A stretch of DNA of 22,283 nt from Bacteroidales bacterium (GTDB taxonomy: Bacteria > Bacteroidota > Bacteroidia > Bacteroidales > UBA932), in assembly GCA_020026355.1 (NCBI GenBank), contig JAHHQP010000031.1, positions 1-22,283 on the forward strand, given 5' to 3'. The position numbers were made by a program, and so were the translations under genes. The notes under the pieces were generated by a model. That model was given only the letters and a program-made list of their open reading frames with translations. It did not search any database and had not been told where the DNA came from. Shown in pieces: positions 6,542-14,699 of the stretch (the stretch's first letter is position 1; every line of letters begins with the position of its first letter).

Positions 6542-7432
6542 CTAGAAGAAATTCACGGTCTTGTTCTCTACCATAGACATGATGCTGTTCGCGACACGAC
6601 TGACACCGAACCTGAAATAATCCTTGTCCAGCCACTTGCTGCCAAGCACTGTGGAAACAATGGAATAGTAGCAGAGGGCGTCCTGTGCGGATGAAATGCC
6701 ACCGGCCGGTTTGAAACCGATCATCTTTCCGGTCTTCTCATGGTACTTTCTGATGCACTCGCACATCACGAACGCCGCCATCGGTGTCGCGTTCACGTCC
6801 ACCTTTCCGGTTGAAGTCTTGATGAAATCCGCACCGGCCTCCATAGCGAGGAAAGATGCGTTCGCAATATTTTCCGGAGTGACCAGCAGACCGGTTTCCA
6901 GGATGACCTTGAGATGTACCGTACGGCCCTGTGCTGCGGCAGACTTGTCAATGGCAGCTCTGACTGCACTGATCTCGTGAGCAGCCTCCTCCGGTCTTCC
7001 GTCCAGAAAAGCATTCAAAGCAAGGACGATGTCGATCTCATCCGCTCCGGCCTCCACAGCCATCTCACATTCCTTCACCTTCACTTCAAGAAAGCTCTGT
7101 GAAGTCGGAAAGCAGGCTGCTACTGCAGTGATGTGGAAATCTTTCTTACGGTTTTCCTTAACCACTGATGCGAAGTTCGGATAGACACAGATGGATGCAG
7201 GAAGAGGATAATCAGGATATTCCTCCTGCAACGCATTGACTTTATCCACCAGCTTGATGATAGATGAAGGAGTATCGTTGTTCTTCAAAGAAGTCAGGTC
7301 CATCATGGAGAAGCATGTCTTGAGCACTTCTTCAGAAACCACCTTGTCCAGGTTTGAAGCAATCAGCTCCAATGCATGCTCTATCGCTTCTGCATTCGGA
7401 GTGTAACCATATTTACTTAAATAATCCATCAT
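6542..7432 (-). CDS. deoC: Deoxyribose-phosphate aldolase
   Basis: DeoC (EC 4.1.2.4) cleaves 2-deoxyribose 5-phosphate to acetaldehyde and glyceraldehyde 3-phosphate in deoxynucleoside catabolism. The 296-aa protein has the class I aldolase signature FIKTSTGK with Schiff-base Lys205. It also has the second conserved lysine in GFKPAGG (Lys241) and the acidic DEIDIVLALN motif (about 131-140). The length matches the longer DeoC form of Bacteroidota and gamma-proteobacteria. Two adjacent ATG codons (7432 and 7429) make the start uncertain by one residue. It is the last gene of the ftsY operon, 8 bp after dtd. From memory, Bacteroides often has a MazG-like pyrophosphohydrolase gene between dtd and deoC; none is here. 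Confidence 0.96.
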   Translation of the reverse strand: MMDYLSKYGYTPNAEAIEHALELIASNLDKVVSEEVLKTCFSMMDLTSLKNNDTPSSIIKLVDKVNALQEEYPDYPLPASICVYPNFASVVKENRKKDFHITAVAACFPTSQSFLEVKVKECEMAVEAGADEIDIVLALNAFLDGRPEEAAHEISAVRAAIDKSAAAQGRTVHLKVILETGLLVTPENIANASFLAMEAGADFIKTSTGKVDVNATPMAAFVMCECIRKYHEKTGKMIGFKPAGGISSAQDALCYYSIVSTVLGSKWLDKDYFRFGVSRVANSIMSMVENKTVNFF

Positions 7433-7440
7433 AATGTGTA

Positions 7441-7899
7441 TTAAATGTTCCTGTTTTTAGTATCCATGACGATCGTCACCGGACCGTCATTCACGAGGGC
7501 GATCTTCATGTCCGCACCGAAAATTCCTTTTCCGACCGGTTTTCCGAGAAGATCCTCCACCAAAGATACGAATTTATTGTAAAGAGGCACTGAAATTTCA
7601 GGCTTTGCCGCACGAATATAGGACGGCCGGTTTCCCTTCGCGGTCTTCGCGTACAAGGTAAACTGGCTGACGAGCATGACTTCGCCTCCGACATCCATGA
7701 CAGAACGGTTCATCACCCCTTCTTCGTCATCGAATATCCTCATTGCCAACATTTTCCGTGCCAACCATTCCAGATCTTCCAACGTATCTTCCTCTTCAAA
7801 TGCTACCAGTGCCATCAGACCTGGTCCGATGGCTGATGTATAATTCTCTGCAGCGACTGTGACCGTCGCATTCTCTACTCTCTGTATGACTGTTCTCAT
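7441..7899 (-). CDS. dtd: D-aminoacyl-tRNA deacylase
   Basis: Dtd is a cytosolic dimer that hydrolyses D-aminoacyl-tRNAs (and glycyl-tRNA-Ala), recycling tRNA and keeping D-amino acids out of protein. At 152 aa it has the family's normal length. It carries the SQFTLYA active-site motif (78-84), KGNRPSY (88-94) and NDGPVT (137-142), whose Gly-Pro is the cross-subunit Gly-cisPro element that gives chiral selection. It is spaced 6 bp from the radical SAM gene and 8 bp from deoC. Sharing a transcript with pheT places two tRNA charging or proofreading genes together. Confidence 0.97.
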   Translation of the reverse strand: MRTVIQRVENATVTVAAENYTSAIGPGLMALVAFEEEDTLEDLEWLARKMLAMRIFDDEEGVMNRSVMDVGGEVMLVSQFTLYAKTAKGNRPSYIRAAKPEISVPLYNKFVSLVEDLLGKPVGKGIFGADMKIALVNDGPVTIVMDTKNRNI

Positions 7900-7905
7900 C
7901 GTTAT

Positions 7906-8664
7906 CTATCCTCTGATCTGAATCTTGAATCCTTCTTCGCGGAGCGGTGCAACCAGCTCTTCCATCCTTTCTACGGTATATTTCACCAGATTCTTCTGTG
8001 GAGTTTCCCGGTCCAGGGTATAGACCATCAGTTCCCGTGGTTTCAGTTTGCGGACCAGACCGTACCATCCCTCGAGATTATCCGGATCTGCTGTCGAGAA
8101 AGCGGGAGAATCCAGGAACATGGTCTGAAGAATGAAGTTGCCATTGAACTTCAGCAGGCCCTCTACGATCTCCGACAAACGGTAATGTCCGGATGGCTGG
8201 TTGATCAGCGCGATGCGGCCGTCTGTCGAAGCATCGATCTTCATGATCGGGTTGTCCACCTTCATCAGCGCCTCACGGACCGCGTAATCATTGACCCGGG
8301 TAGCATTGGACAGGACAGATATCTTCGCCTCCGGATAATACCGATCCCTCAGGTCAATGGTGATGTCTATGATTTCCGGGAACTGCGGGTGCAAGGTCGG
8401 CTCACCGTTGCCGGAGAAAGTGATGGAATCGATGAGAGTCCCCTCAGCATGCGCTTTCTGCAATTTCCAGGACAAGGCTTGACGGTAGGTCTCCAGATCC
8501 GGAAACCTGCCTTCGGAACGACCGTCTCTGTTCCAGCCGCATTCACAATAGATACAGTCGAAATTGCACAGCTTTCCCACAGGGGGCAGCAGATTGATGC
8601 CCAACGAAGCCCCGAGCCGACGGCTGTGGATCGGACCGAAAACTATTTCTTCAAAATGAAGCAT
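7906..8664 (-). CDS. Radical SAM protein of unknown substrate (COG0731-like)
   Basis: A 252-aa protein with the radical SAM cluster motif CNFDCIYC (Cys33, Cys37, Cys40), which binds a 4Fe-4S cluster and S-adenosylmethionine. The N-terminus FGPIHSRRLGASLGINLLPP and the motif TFSGNGEPTLHP are typical of a compact radical SAM group related to COG0731. I see no SPASM or extra cluster domain, as only Cys42 is added near the motif. Start: ATG at 8664 is preferred over an in-frame TTG at 8670. It lies 11 bp after the amidohydrolase gene and 6 bp before dtd. No maturation target or peptide precursor is visible nearby, so the reaction is unknown. Confidence 0.85.
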   Translation of the reverse strand: MLHFEEIVFGPIHSRRLGASLGINLLPPVGKLCNFDCIYCECGWNRDGRSEGRFPDLETYRQALSWKLQKAHAEGTLIDSITFSGNGEPTLHPQFPEIIDITIDLRDRYYPEAKISVLSNATRVNDYAVREALMKVDNPIMKIDASTDGRIALINQPSGHYRLSEIVEGLLKFNGNFILQTMFLDSPAFSTADPDNLEGWYGLVRKLKPRELMVYTLDRETPQKNLVKYTVERMEELVAPLREEGFKIQIRG

Positions 8665-8675
8665 CCACAAAAAGA

Positions 8676-9890
8676 CTATATGATTCTAACCGATGCACTT
8701 TCAGAAGTCAAGGCTCCCTCTTCCGTCAGATGGCCGATCAGGACGATTCCCGGTCTCTTTCCTGGGGTCAATGACCCCAGCTCCGCCTCTTTCGAAAGGA
8801 ATTCCGCGCCATTGAGCGAAGCCCAGCGCAGCATCTCTTCCAATGGAACTTCAGGGAAATGTTCCTGCAGACATTTCAGTTCCTTCACCATATCCAGCTG
8901 ATCATTGCTGGAGAGCGAATCCGTACCCAAGGTGATTTTCAGGCCCGCTTCCCGCATGAGCGGAACCGGCGGCAGCGCTTCGTGGATGAAAATGTTCGAA
9001 AGCGGACAGATGGCCCACCAGACATTCGGAAGCAGCTTCAAAGCAGCTTCCGCAGCCTCTTTCGTCAGACACACGTTGTGCACCAGCAGGATATGCTGCT
9101 GGAAACGTCCGTCAGCATCTTTCAGACCGGCATCCTCCGGAATGGCAGACAGACGGTCCAGGAAATACATCAAGGCCGGTTGTCCGGTCACCGGAGGCAT
9201 GCTCATCCCTGCACGGCGACGATTCTCCGCCATCCTGCCGGTTCCGCTCATCAGCAGTTCCTCTTCCTCCGGACTTTCCTGGGAATGGTAGGACAGATAC
9301 CCATCTTTCAGACCGGCTGCGGACGATGCAGTCACCAGCTGCGGACTCATGGTATAGCAGGAATGTGGCGTCGGAGCTGCATCCAGGCCATAAGCATGGG
9401 CCTGTGCCTCCAGCGCGGTCACCCCCTCCATCACAGCATCGCAATCCTCCGGTTCAGACCCGAAGACCTCCAGAAAGGAACGGGTATACATCGGAGTCGC
9501 TGCCTTGAAAGCGAAAGTATCCGGCCCGTTGCTGATATCAGCCATCGCCGAAACGCCCTGATTCCAGAGTCCGTTCAGCTCCTTGCCGATCGCCTCCAGT
9601 TTCTCTTCATGGGAAGAACTGTCCCGAAGTTCATTGATCTGGTCAATGAAACCGGCCATTCCGGTTCCCTTGCGGAATTTTCCCTTCAGATGGGAAAGTT
9701 CCAGATGACAATGTGAATTCACGAACCCAGGGACCAGCGCCCCTTTGAAAATATGACCCTCATATTCAGGACCGCAGACACCGGTGGCGATGATTCTGCC
9801 GGTCTCGTCATATTCAACGAAGCCATTCTTGAGGACACCCTGTCCATCAAGGGTATAGACATATTCTGCAGCGATACGCTTGACTGCCAT
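8676..9890 (-). CDS. Amidohydrolase (chlorohydrolase/deaminase-type)
   Basis: A 404-aa metal-dependent hydrolase of the amidohydrolase superfamily, group of cytosine, guanine, S-adenosylhomocysteine and aminofutalosine deaminases. Metal-site motifs are complete: HCHLE (His60, His62), a His-containing PHSCYT (His176), YHSQE (His202, Glu205), VHN (His271) and GTDS (Asp324). The C-terminal LGSLTPGKRPGIVLI segment is also typical of the fold. Start: ATG at 9890, 7 bp after the DUF4296 stop codon; the in-frame upstream extension overlaps that gene and is rejected. The substrate cannot be read from sequence alone. Deamination of a purine-like compound is likely, and aminodeoxyfutalosine (menaquinone synthesis) is one possibility. 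Confidence 0.85.
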   Translation of the reverse strand: MAVKRIAAEYVYTLDGQGVLKNGFVEYDETGRIIATGVCGPEYEGHIFKGALVPGFVNSHCHLELSHLKGKFRKGTGMAGFIDQINELRDSSSHEEKLEAIGKELNGLWNQGVSAMADISNGPDTFAFKAATPMYTRSFLEVFGSEPEDCDAVMEGVTALEAQAHAYGLDAAPTPHSCYTMSPQLVTASSAAGLKDGYLSYHSQESPEEEELLMSGTGRMAENRRRAGMSMPPVTGQPALMYFLDRLSAIPEDAGLKDADGRFQQHILLVHNVCLTKEAAEAALKLLPNVWWAICPLSNIFIHEALPPVPLMREAGLKITLGTDSLSSNDQLDMVKELKCLQEHFPEVPLEEMLRWASLNGAEFLSKEAELGSLTPGKRPGIVLIGHLTEEGALTSESASVRII

Positions 9891-9897
9891 GATCTTA

Positions 9898-10509
9898 TCA
9901 GTTTTCAGTTTCCTCGGCCGGTTCCTCCTCCTTTGCTGGAACGGAAGGCTGGCCACCGCGGATATAAGGTACAACTATCTTCATACTGTCCGTCTCCTGC
10001 TCTTTCTCCACCGGAGAAATGAAGGTCAATGTCCGGTCGTGCGGTTCCGGCAGCGCAAGGCTGTCGTCCATGGACCATTTCGGTGCAGGCAATTTCTCCA
10101 GACGAGCTTTCACCGCAGCGATCAGATCAATACGGGCCAATGAGTCCGTCCTGAAGTGTTCCTGCTGTTCGATGAAATTCTCCAGAGCGATCTGCCGGCC
10201 ATCCAGCAGAGAGATGGATTTCTCGAGAATCTTGGTGAAAACGGCCGGATGATCGACATAGAAAGACACAGATTCGTTGAATTCATCACGATCATAGCCG
10301 AATTCTTCGAGAATCGTTCCATAGACGAAGGTAGAATCCGCCTTATCCCTTTCCTCGAAATGCGAGTTCAGCCACTGGTCTCGGACCAGCATCTCCACGA
10401 TGATCTGTGACATCTCATCGTGCGAGATGACCGATGAATCCTTGCTGCATGCCCCTAAGACAGCCATGCAGCAGGTCAATACTATGCAGGTCAACCTTTT
10501 CATCCTCAT
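9898..10509 (-). CDS. DUF4296 lipoprotein
   Basis: A 203-aa lipoprotein with lipobox VLGAC (Cys21) and an N-terminal helical region (HDEMSQIIVEMLVRDQWLNS) that fits DUF4296, a Bacteroidota-specific family of unknown function. The middle (about 55-125) is mostly helical and charged. The C-terminus is low-complexity and acidic (AKEEEPAEETEN). The ATG at 10509 overlaps the pheT TGA as ATGA, and a second ATG two codons later is also possible. Co-transcription with housekeeping genes suggests constitutive expression. The role is unknown; a periplasm-facing envelope location is inferred from the lipobox. Confidence 0.82.
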   Translation of the reverse strand: MRMKRLTCIVLTCCMAVLGACSKDSSVISHDEMSQIIVEMLVRDQWLNSHFEERDKADSTFVYGTILEEFGYDRDEFNESVSFYVDHPAVFTKILEKSISLLDGRQIALENFIEQQEHFRTDSLARIDLIAAVKARLEKLPAPKWSMDDSLALPEPHDRTLTFISPVEKEQETDSMKIVVPYIRGGQPSVPAKEEEPAEETEN

Positions 10510-12947
10510 CGCAGGCTGGCTCCCCACTCGTTTTCAAAAGTAGAAAGCATCTTCGTCATCACTTTCTCGACATCTGCATCGGTAAGGGTCTTCTCCAGAT
10601 TCTGCAGCACGAAGCTCAATGCGTACTGCTTCTTGCCCTCAGGAATCTTGTCTCCCTTGTAGACATCGAACAAAGTCACCTGCTTGAGCAGCTTCTTGCC
10701 GGCTCTGAATGCACTCTTGCGCAGGTCCGCGTAAGAAACATTCTCATCCAGCAGCAGTGCCAGATCACGTCTTACCTCAGGATACTTCGGCAGTTCCTTG
10801 TAAGCGATACGATCCCTCTTGACCAGCTGGAAGAGTACCGGCCAGCTGATTTCAGCCGCAAATACCGGCTGCTTGATGCCGAACTGCTTCAACCTTGCAG
10901 GTGCGATCGTACCCATGACCGCAAGCTTCTCACCTGTTCCCGGCAGCTTGTAGACCAAGCCCTCAGAGAACAGATCTGCCGGAGCTGCCTCGTACTCCAT
11001 ATTGTAGATATCGGCACCGAAACGTTTGAGAAGAAGTTCCAGATAACCCTTAAGCTGGAAATAGTTACCTTTGCCGACCTCCTGACGCCAGGATTTCTCC
11101 GGTGCGCCGGTCATGAAGAGAGCGAAGCAAGAATGCTCTTCGAAAGAATCCACGCTCAGTCCGTCAGCTCCCTCCTTGAGTCTGTAAACGGAGCCATATT
11201 CAAAAGTCCTGATGTTCGTGATCTGACGGTTGATGTTTCTGGCGATCACCTCAAGTCCATTGAGCAGAAGGGTCTGTCTCATGACATTAAGGTCTGAACT
11301 CAACGGATTCAGAATCCTTACGCAAGCGGACTCCGGGAAAGTGTCCAGATGCACATAATACTCGCTCTTCGTCAGAGAGTTGTTCATGGTCTCCACGAAA
11401 CCGTTGGCAGCAAGGAAATCCGCGATAGCGGTCCTGACTCTTTCCGGTTCCGGTTTCTGAGGAGCATTGATGGACATCCTCATGGCAGACGGCAACTCGA
11501 TGTTGTTGTAGCCATAGATTCTGAGCACCTCCTCCACGATGTCACACTCTCTGTAGACATCGACCATATAGGTAGGGACAGCAACTGTGGCACCGCCCTC
11601 ATGCCTCTCGATGAACTCATAAGCAAGTCCCTCCAGGATCGTCTCGATGACGTCGTGGCCGATTTTCTTGCCGATGAAGTTCTCCATCCGTGCATAGTCA
11701 AGTTCCACGGTCTTCCTTGCGATCTTCTCCGGATAGAATTCCTGAACTTTTCCACAGATATGGCCGCCGGCGATTTCCTGAATCAGCAGCGCAGCACGTC
11801 TGGAAGCATAGGTAACCATCTCCACGTCAGCACCTCTCTCGAAACGGAAAGAAGCGTCGGTCTTGAGAGTATGTCTCTTGGAAGTCTTACGGACAGATAC
11901 CGGATTGAACAAAGCACTCTCCAGGAAGATATCAGCAGTGGTTTCGGTCACTCCGGAATCAGCACCGCCGAACACACCAGCCAGACACATCGGTTTCTCG
12001 ACATCAGCGATGACAAGGTCAGCTGCTGTCAAGGTACGCTCGATACCGTCCAGGGTAACGAACTTCTCGCCTTCAACCGCCTTTCTGACCACGACCTTAC
12101 CTCCACCGATCTTGGCAAGATCGAAAGCATGGAGCGGATGACCGGTCTCGAAAAGCACGAAGTTCGTGATATCGACAATATTGTTGATCGGCTTCAGCCC
12201 CATGGACAGAATCTTCTTCTGAAGCCAGTCCGGTGATGGAGCCACCTTCACCCCCTTGATGGTCACGCCGGTATAGCGAGGAGCTCCTTCCGGAGACTGC
12301 ACCTCGACCGGGACGGCCTCGCCCTCTGCCTCAGCGAAAGCGGAGACATCCGGAATGTTCAGCCGGCAAGGGATATGGTTGTATTTCAGATAAGCGTACA
12401 GATCTCTGGCGACACCGAAATGAGAAGCGGCATCTACACGATTGGCTGTCAGATCGACCTCGATGGCCGTATCCTCTGCAAGGTGGAGATATTCTTTAGC
12501 TGGAGTTCCAGGAACAGCGGTCGGATCAAGTACCATGATACCGTCATGGGAGACTCCGATACCGAGTTCGTCTTCTGCGCAGATCATACCGAATGACTCC
12601 ACACCTCTGATCTTCGATTTCTTGATCTTGAAATCCTCTCCGAGCTGTGTACCCACAGTCGCAAGCAGAACTTTCTGTCCGGCTGCGACATTCGGGGCTC
12701 CACAGACGACCTGAAGCAGTTCCGGAGCACCTGTATTCAACTGCGTGATATGGAGATGATCTGAATCCGGATGTGCGACACATTCAACGACTTCAGCCAC
12801 GATCACACCGGCAAGTCCGCCAGGGATCTCTTCAACGGTCTCCATGGAATCCACTTCCAGTCCGATGGAAGTCAATGCTTCTTCAATAGCCTCTGGAGAG
12901 AGGTCACACTCAAGATACTCCTTGAGCCAATTATACGAAATTCTCAT
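10506..12947 (-). CDS. pheT: Phenylalanyl-tRNA synthetase beta subunit
   Basis: The beta chain of the alpha2-beta2 PheRS (EC 6.1.1.20); it binds tRNA-Phe and edits mischarged Tyr-tRNA-Phe. Its 813 aa match the family. In order: the N-terminal MRISYNWLKEYL; a tRNA-binding EMAP-like fold at about 42-150 (HPDSDHLHITQL, VVCGAPNV); B3/B4 editing at about 210-380 (NNIVDITNFVL); B5 at about 405-475; a catalytic-like core; and a C-terminal anticodon-binding FDX-ACB domain from about 715 (YPEVRRDLALLL). pheS is not in the window. It follows ftsY by 15 bp. In many Bacteroidales the gene after ftsY is, from memory, rimO, so this order is somewhat unusual. Confidence 0.98.
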   Translation of the reverse strand: MRISYNWLKEYLECDLSPEAIEEALTSIGLEVDSMETVEEIPGGLAGVIVAEVVECVAHPDSDHLHITQLNTGAPELLQVVCGAPNVAAGQKVLLATVGTQLGEDFKIKKSKIRGVESFGMICAEDELGIGVSHDGIMVLDPTAVPGTPAKEYLHLAEDTAIEVDLTANRVDAASHFGVARDLYAYLKYNHIPCRLNIPDVSAFAEAEGEAVPVEVQSPEGAPRYTGVTIKGVKVAPSPDWLQKKILSMGLKPINNIVDITNFVLFETGHPLHAFDLAKIGGGKVVVRKAVEGEKFVTLDGIERTLTAADLVIADVEKPMCLAGVFGGADSGVTETTADIFLESALFNPVSVRKTSKRHTLKTDASFRFERGADVEMVTYASRRAALLIQEIAGGHICGKVQEFYPEKIARKTVELDYARMENFIGKKIGHDVIETILEGLAYEFIERHEGGATVAVPTYMVDVYRECDIVEEVLRIYGYNNIELPSAMRMSINAPQKPEPERVRTAIADFLAANGFVETMNNSLTKSEYYVHLDTFPESACVRILNPLSSDLNVMRQTLLLNGLEVIARNINRQITNIRTFEYGSVYRLKEGADGLSVDSFEEHSCFALFMTGAPEKSWRQEVGKGNYFQLKGYLELLLKRFGADIYNMEYEAAPADLFSEGLVYKLPGTGEKLAVMGTIAPARLKQFGIKQPVFAAEISWPVLFQLVKRDRIAYKELPKYPEVRRDLALLLDENVSYADLRKSAFRAGKKLLKQVTLFDVYKGDKIPEGKKQYALSFVLQNLEKTLTDADVEKVMTKMLSTFENEWGASLR

Positions 12948-12962
12948 ATCTGTTAAATTTTA

Positions 12963-13901
12963 CTATTCCAAATCTTCCTTTGAAAAGAGTGAAGCGACAT
13001 ACTCCCTCTTGTCAAACACCTTGAGGTCATCGATACCCTCACCGATTCCGATGTATTTGATCGGCACCTTGAACTGGTCGACGATGCCGACCACTACGCC
13101 ACCTTTCGCCGTTCCGTCCAGTTTGGTGATGGCCAAAGATGTGATATCTGTCGCCTTGGCGAATTCCCTGGCCTGGTGATAAGCATTCTGGCCGGTAGAT
13201 CCGTCCAGCACCAGCAGCACCTCATGAGGAGCATCAGGAATGACCTTCCGCATCACGTTGCGGATCTTCGTCAGCTCGTTCATCAGGTCGATACGGTTAT
13301 GCAGACGACCTGCAGTATCGATGAGCACTACGTCAGCATTCTTGGCAACCGCAGACTTCACGGTATCGAAAGCCACCGAAGCAGGATCCGAACCCATTTC
13401 CTGACGGATGAGATCTACACCCGCACGTTCTGCCCAGATCGCCAGCTGATCGACAGCAGCCGCACGGAAAGTATCGGCCGCTCCGAGAACCACCTTCTTT
13501 CCCTGTGCCTGGAGCTTGCTGGCAATCTTGCCGATGGTCGTCGTCTTACCGACACCGTTCACACCGACAACCATGATGACATAGGGTTTCTTGGAGAAAT
13601 CATAAAGCTGGACCGGATCATCTGCCGTCTCACCTTCCTGAACATTGAGCAGCTTCGCGATCTCGTCACGCAGCACTTCGATCAGTTCATCCAGAGAAAC
13701 ATATTTATCACGGCTGATCCTTTCTTCCAGGTTATCGATGATCTTCATCGTGGTATCGACTCCCATATCGGTCGCGATCAGCGCTTCCTCGATAGCGTCC
13801 AGCAGTTCATCGTCGACTTTCGCCTTACCGATGATCGCTCTTGACAACCTGTCGAAAAATCCTTTATTGGTTTTCTTTACACCTTTACTGAAAATGCCCA
13901 T
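12963..13901 (-). CDS. ftsY: Signal recognition particle receptor FtsY
   Basis: FtsY is the SRP receptor GTPase that docks ribosome-SRP complexes at the inner membrane for co-translational insertion. The 312-aa protein lacks the long acidic A domain of E. coli, as is usual in Bacteroidota. It contains the NG domains: helical N at about 10-90, the P-loop GVNGVGKTTT (113-122), ADTFRAAAVDQL, DTAGR (195-199) and TKLDGTAKGG (259-268). Start: ATG at 13901 (MGIFSKG) is preferred over an ATG 13 codons upstream, which would lie inside the promoter. It heads the seven-gene operon and lies downstream of the DUF4295 terminator. Confidence 0.97.
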   Translation of the reverse strand: MGIFSKGVKKTNKGFFDRLSRAIIGKAKVDDELLDAIEEALIATDMGVDTTMKIIDNLEERISRDKYVSLDELIEVLRDEIAKLLNVQEGETADDPVQLYDFSKKPYVIMVVGVNGVGKTTTIGKIASKLQAQGKKVVLGAADTFRAAAVDQLAIWAERAGVDLIRQEMGSDPASVAFDTVKSAVAKNADVVLIDTAGRLHNRIDLMNELTKIRNVMRKVIPDAPHEVLLVLDGSTGQNAYHQAREFAKATDITSLAITKLDGTAKGGVVVGIVDQFKVPIKYIGIGEGIDDLKVFDKREYVASLFSKEDLE

Positions 13902-13921
13902 AAAATCTTGATTATAACTTG

Positions 13922-13929
13922 CAAATATA
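13922..13929 (-). promoter_or_regulatory. -7 promoter box for ftsY
   Basis: The minus strand reads TATATTTG, an exact TAnnTTTG match, 20 bp before the ftsY ATG. The T-run of the preceding terminator (13944-13951) lies where -33 would be, so terminator and promoter appear to be packed together. Confidence 0.68.
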
Positions 13930-13943
13930 ACTATTTTCATGGG

Positions 13944-13983
13944 CTAAAAAAATAGCAGAACTGGATTTTTCCAGTTCTGCTAT
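13944..13983 (-). terminator. Rho-independent terminator after DUF4295
   Basis: A perfect 14-bp stem (13952-13965 with 13970-13983) and 4-nt loop are followed on the minus strand by seven T (ATTTTTTTAG). It lies 22 bp after the DUF4295 stop codon and cleanly ends the rpmB-rpmG-DUF4295 transcript. Confidence 0.92.
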
Positions 13984-14005
13984 CGTTATCAAGTCTCAAC
14001 AGAAA

Positions 14006-14164
14006 TTATTTCTTGTTGAAGAAATCTTTAGCTTTGTTAGCCTCGACGAGCTCCTCTTTGAAAGCGTAAGCTCCAGTCTTAGCTGATCTATCCATACGGA
14101 TACATTTTACCATACTCTTAGCGCCTGCTTTAGCACTGAAGGTTGCGACTGCTTTCTTTGCCAT
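14006..14164 (-). CDS. DUF4295 small basic protein, 52 aa
   Basis: Translating the minus strand from ATG at 14164 gives a 52-residue basic protein starting MAKKAVATFSAKAGAKSMVK and ending in FFNKK. This is the DUF4295 family, Bacteroidota-specific and conserved right after rpmB and rpmG. The size, charge and position suggest a ribosome-associated protein, but its function is not known to me. It lies 17 bp after rpmG and just before a strong terminator. Confidence 0.92.
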   Translation of the reverse strand: MAKKAVATFSAKAGAKSMVKCIRMDRSAKTGAYAFKEELVEANKAKDFFNKK

Positions 14165-14181
14165 AGTTCAGAATCCTCCGA

Positions 14182-14370
14182 TTATTTAATCTCGCGATGA
14201 AGAGTGACCTTCTTAAGGAACGGATTGTATTTCTTACGCTCCAAACGCTCAGTTGTGTTTTTCTTATTCTTAGTTGTGATGTATCTTGAGATACCTGGTA
14301 CACCGCTCTCTCTCTGCTCAGTGCACTCAAGGATGACCTGCACCCTGTTACCTTTTACTTTCTTTGCCAT
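14182..14370 (-). CDS. rpmG: 50S ribosomal protein L33
   Basis: A 62-aa bL33 with the recognisable core RVQVILECTEQ...GISRYITTKNKKNTTERLERKKYNP. Of the paired CxxC zinc cysteines found in some L33 proteins only one Cys (16) remains, so this is the zinc-independent type. It lies between rpmB (12 bp) and DUF4295 (17 bp). Confidence 0.97.
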   Translation of the reverse strand: MAKKVKGNRVQVILECTEQRESGVPGISRYITTKNKKNTTERLERKKYNPFLKKVTLHREIK

Positions 14371-14382
14371 AGTTCAAAAAAA

Positions 14383-14625
14383 TTAAACAAGGTTAATAAA
14401 TCCTTTATTCTGAGCGTCTTTGATGCAAGCATCGAGACCATTCTTCCTGATAGTTCTCATACCTTTGCAAGACACCTTCAATGTAACGAACCTCTGCTCA
14501 GTCTCTGACCAGAACTTTTTGGTCTTGAGGTTCAAGTCGAAGACGCGTTTCGTGCGTCTCTTGGAATGGGAAACGTTGTTTCCGATCATTCTCTTTCTTC
14601 CTGTGATCTGACAAACCTTTGCCAT
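14383..14625 (-). CDS. rpmB: 50S ribosomal protein L28
   Basis: An 80-aa bL28 with the standard start MAKVCQITGRK, followed by GNNVSHSKRRTKRVF and KVSCKGMRTIRKNGLD. It is the first gene of the rpmB-rpmG-DUF4295 unit, with its own upstream promoter and no Shine-Dalgarno sequence, only an A/T-rich leader. Confidence 0.98.
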   Translation of the reverse strand: MAKVCQITGRKRMIGNNVSHSKRRTKRVFDLNLKTKKFWSETEQRFVTLKVSCKGMRTIRKNGLDACIKDAQNKGFINLV

Positions 14626-14665
14626 TGTATATAACTTTTATAATTAATTCATAATTAGCGGGGTG

Positions 14666-14697
14666 CAAATATCGCTCAAAATTTCCAATAATGCAAA
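14666..14697 (-). promoter_or_regulatory. Promoter of the rpmB-rpmG-DUF4295 operon
   Basis: The minus strand carries TTTG (14694-14697), a 20-nt spacer, then GATATTTG (14666-14673), close to the Bacteroidota TTTG-N19/20-TAnnTTTG promoter. It sits immediately after the lepB stop codon and leaves a leader of about 35 nt before rpmB. Confidence 0.65.
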
Positions 14698-14699
14698 TC

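Noticed and set aside
13902..13940. Extended FtsY start 13 codons upstream
   Set aside because: It would overlap the -7 promoter box at 13922-13929; MGIFSKG is the usual family start.
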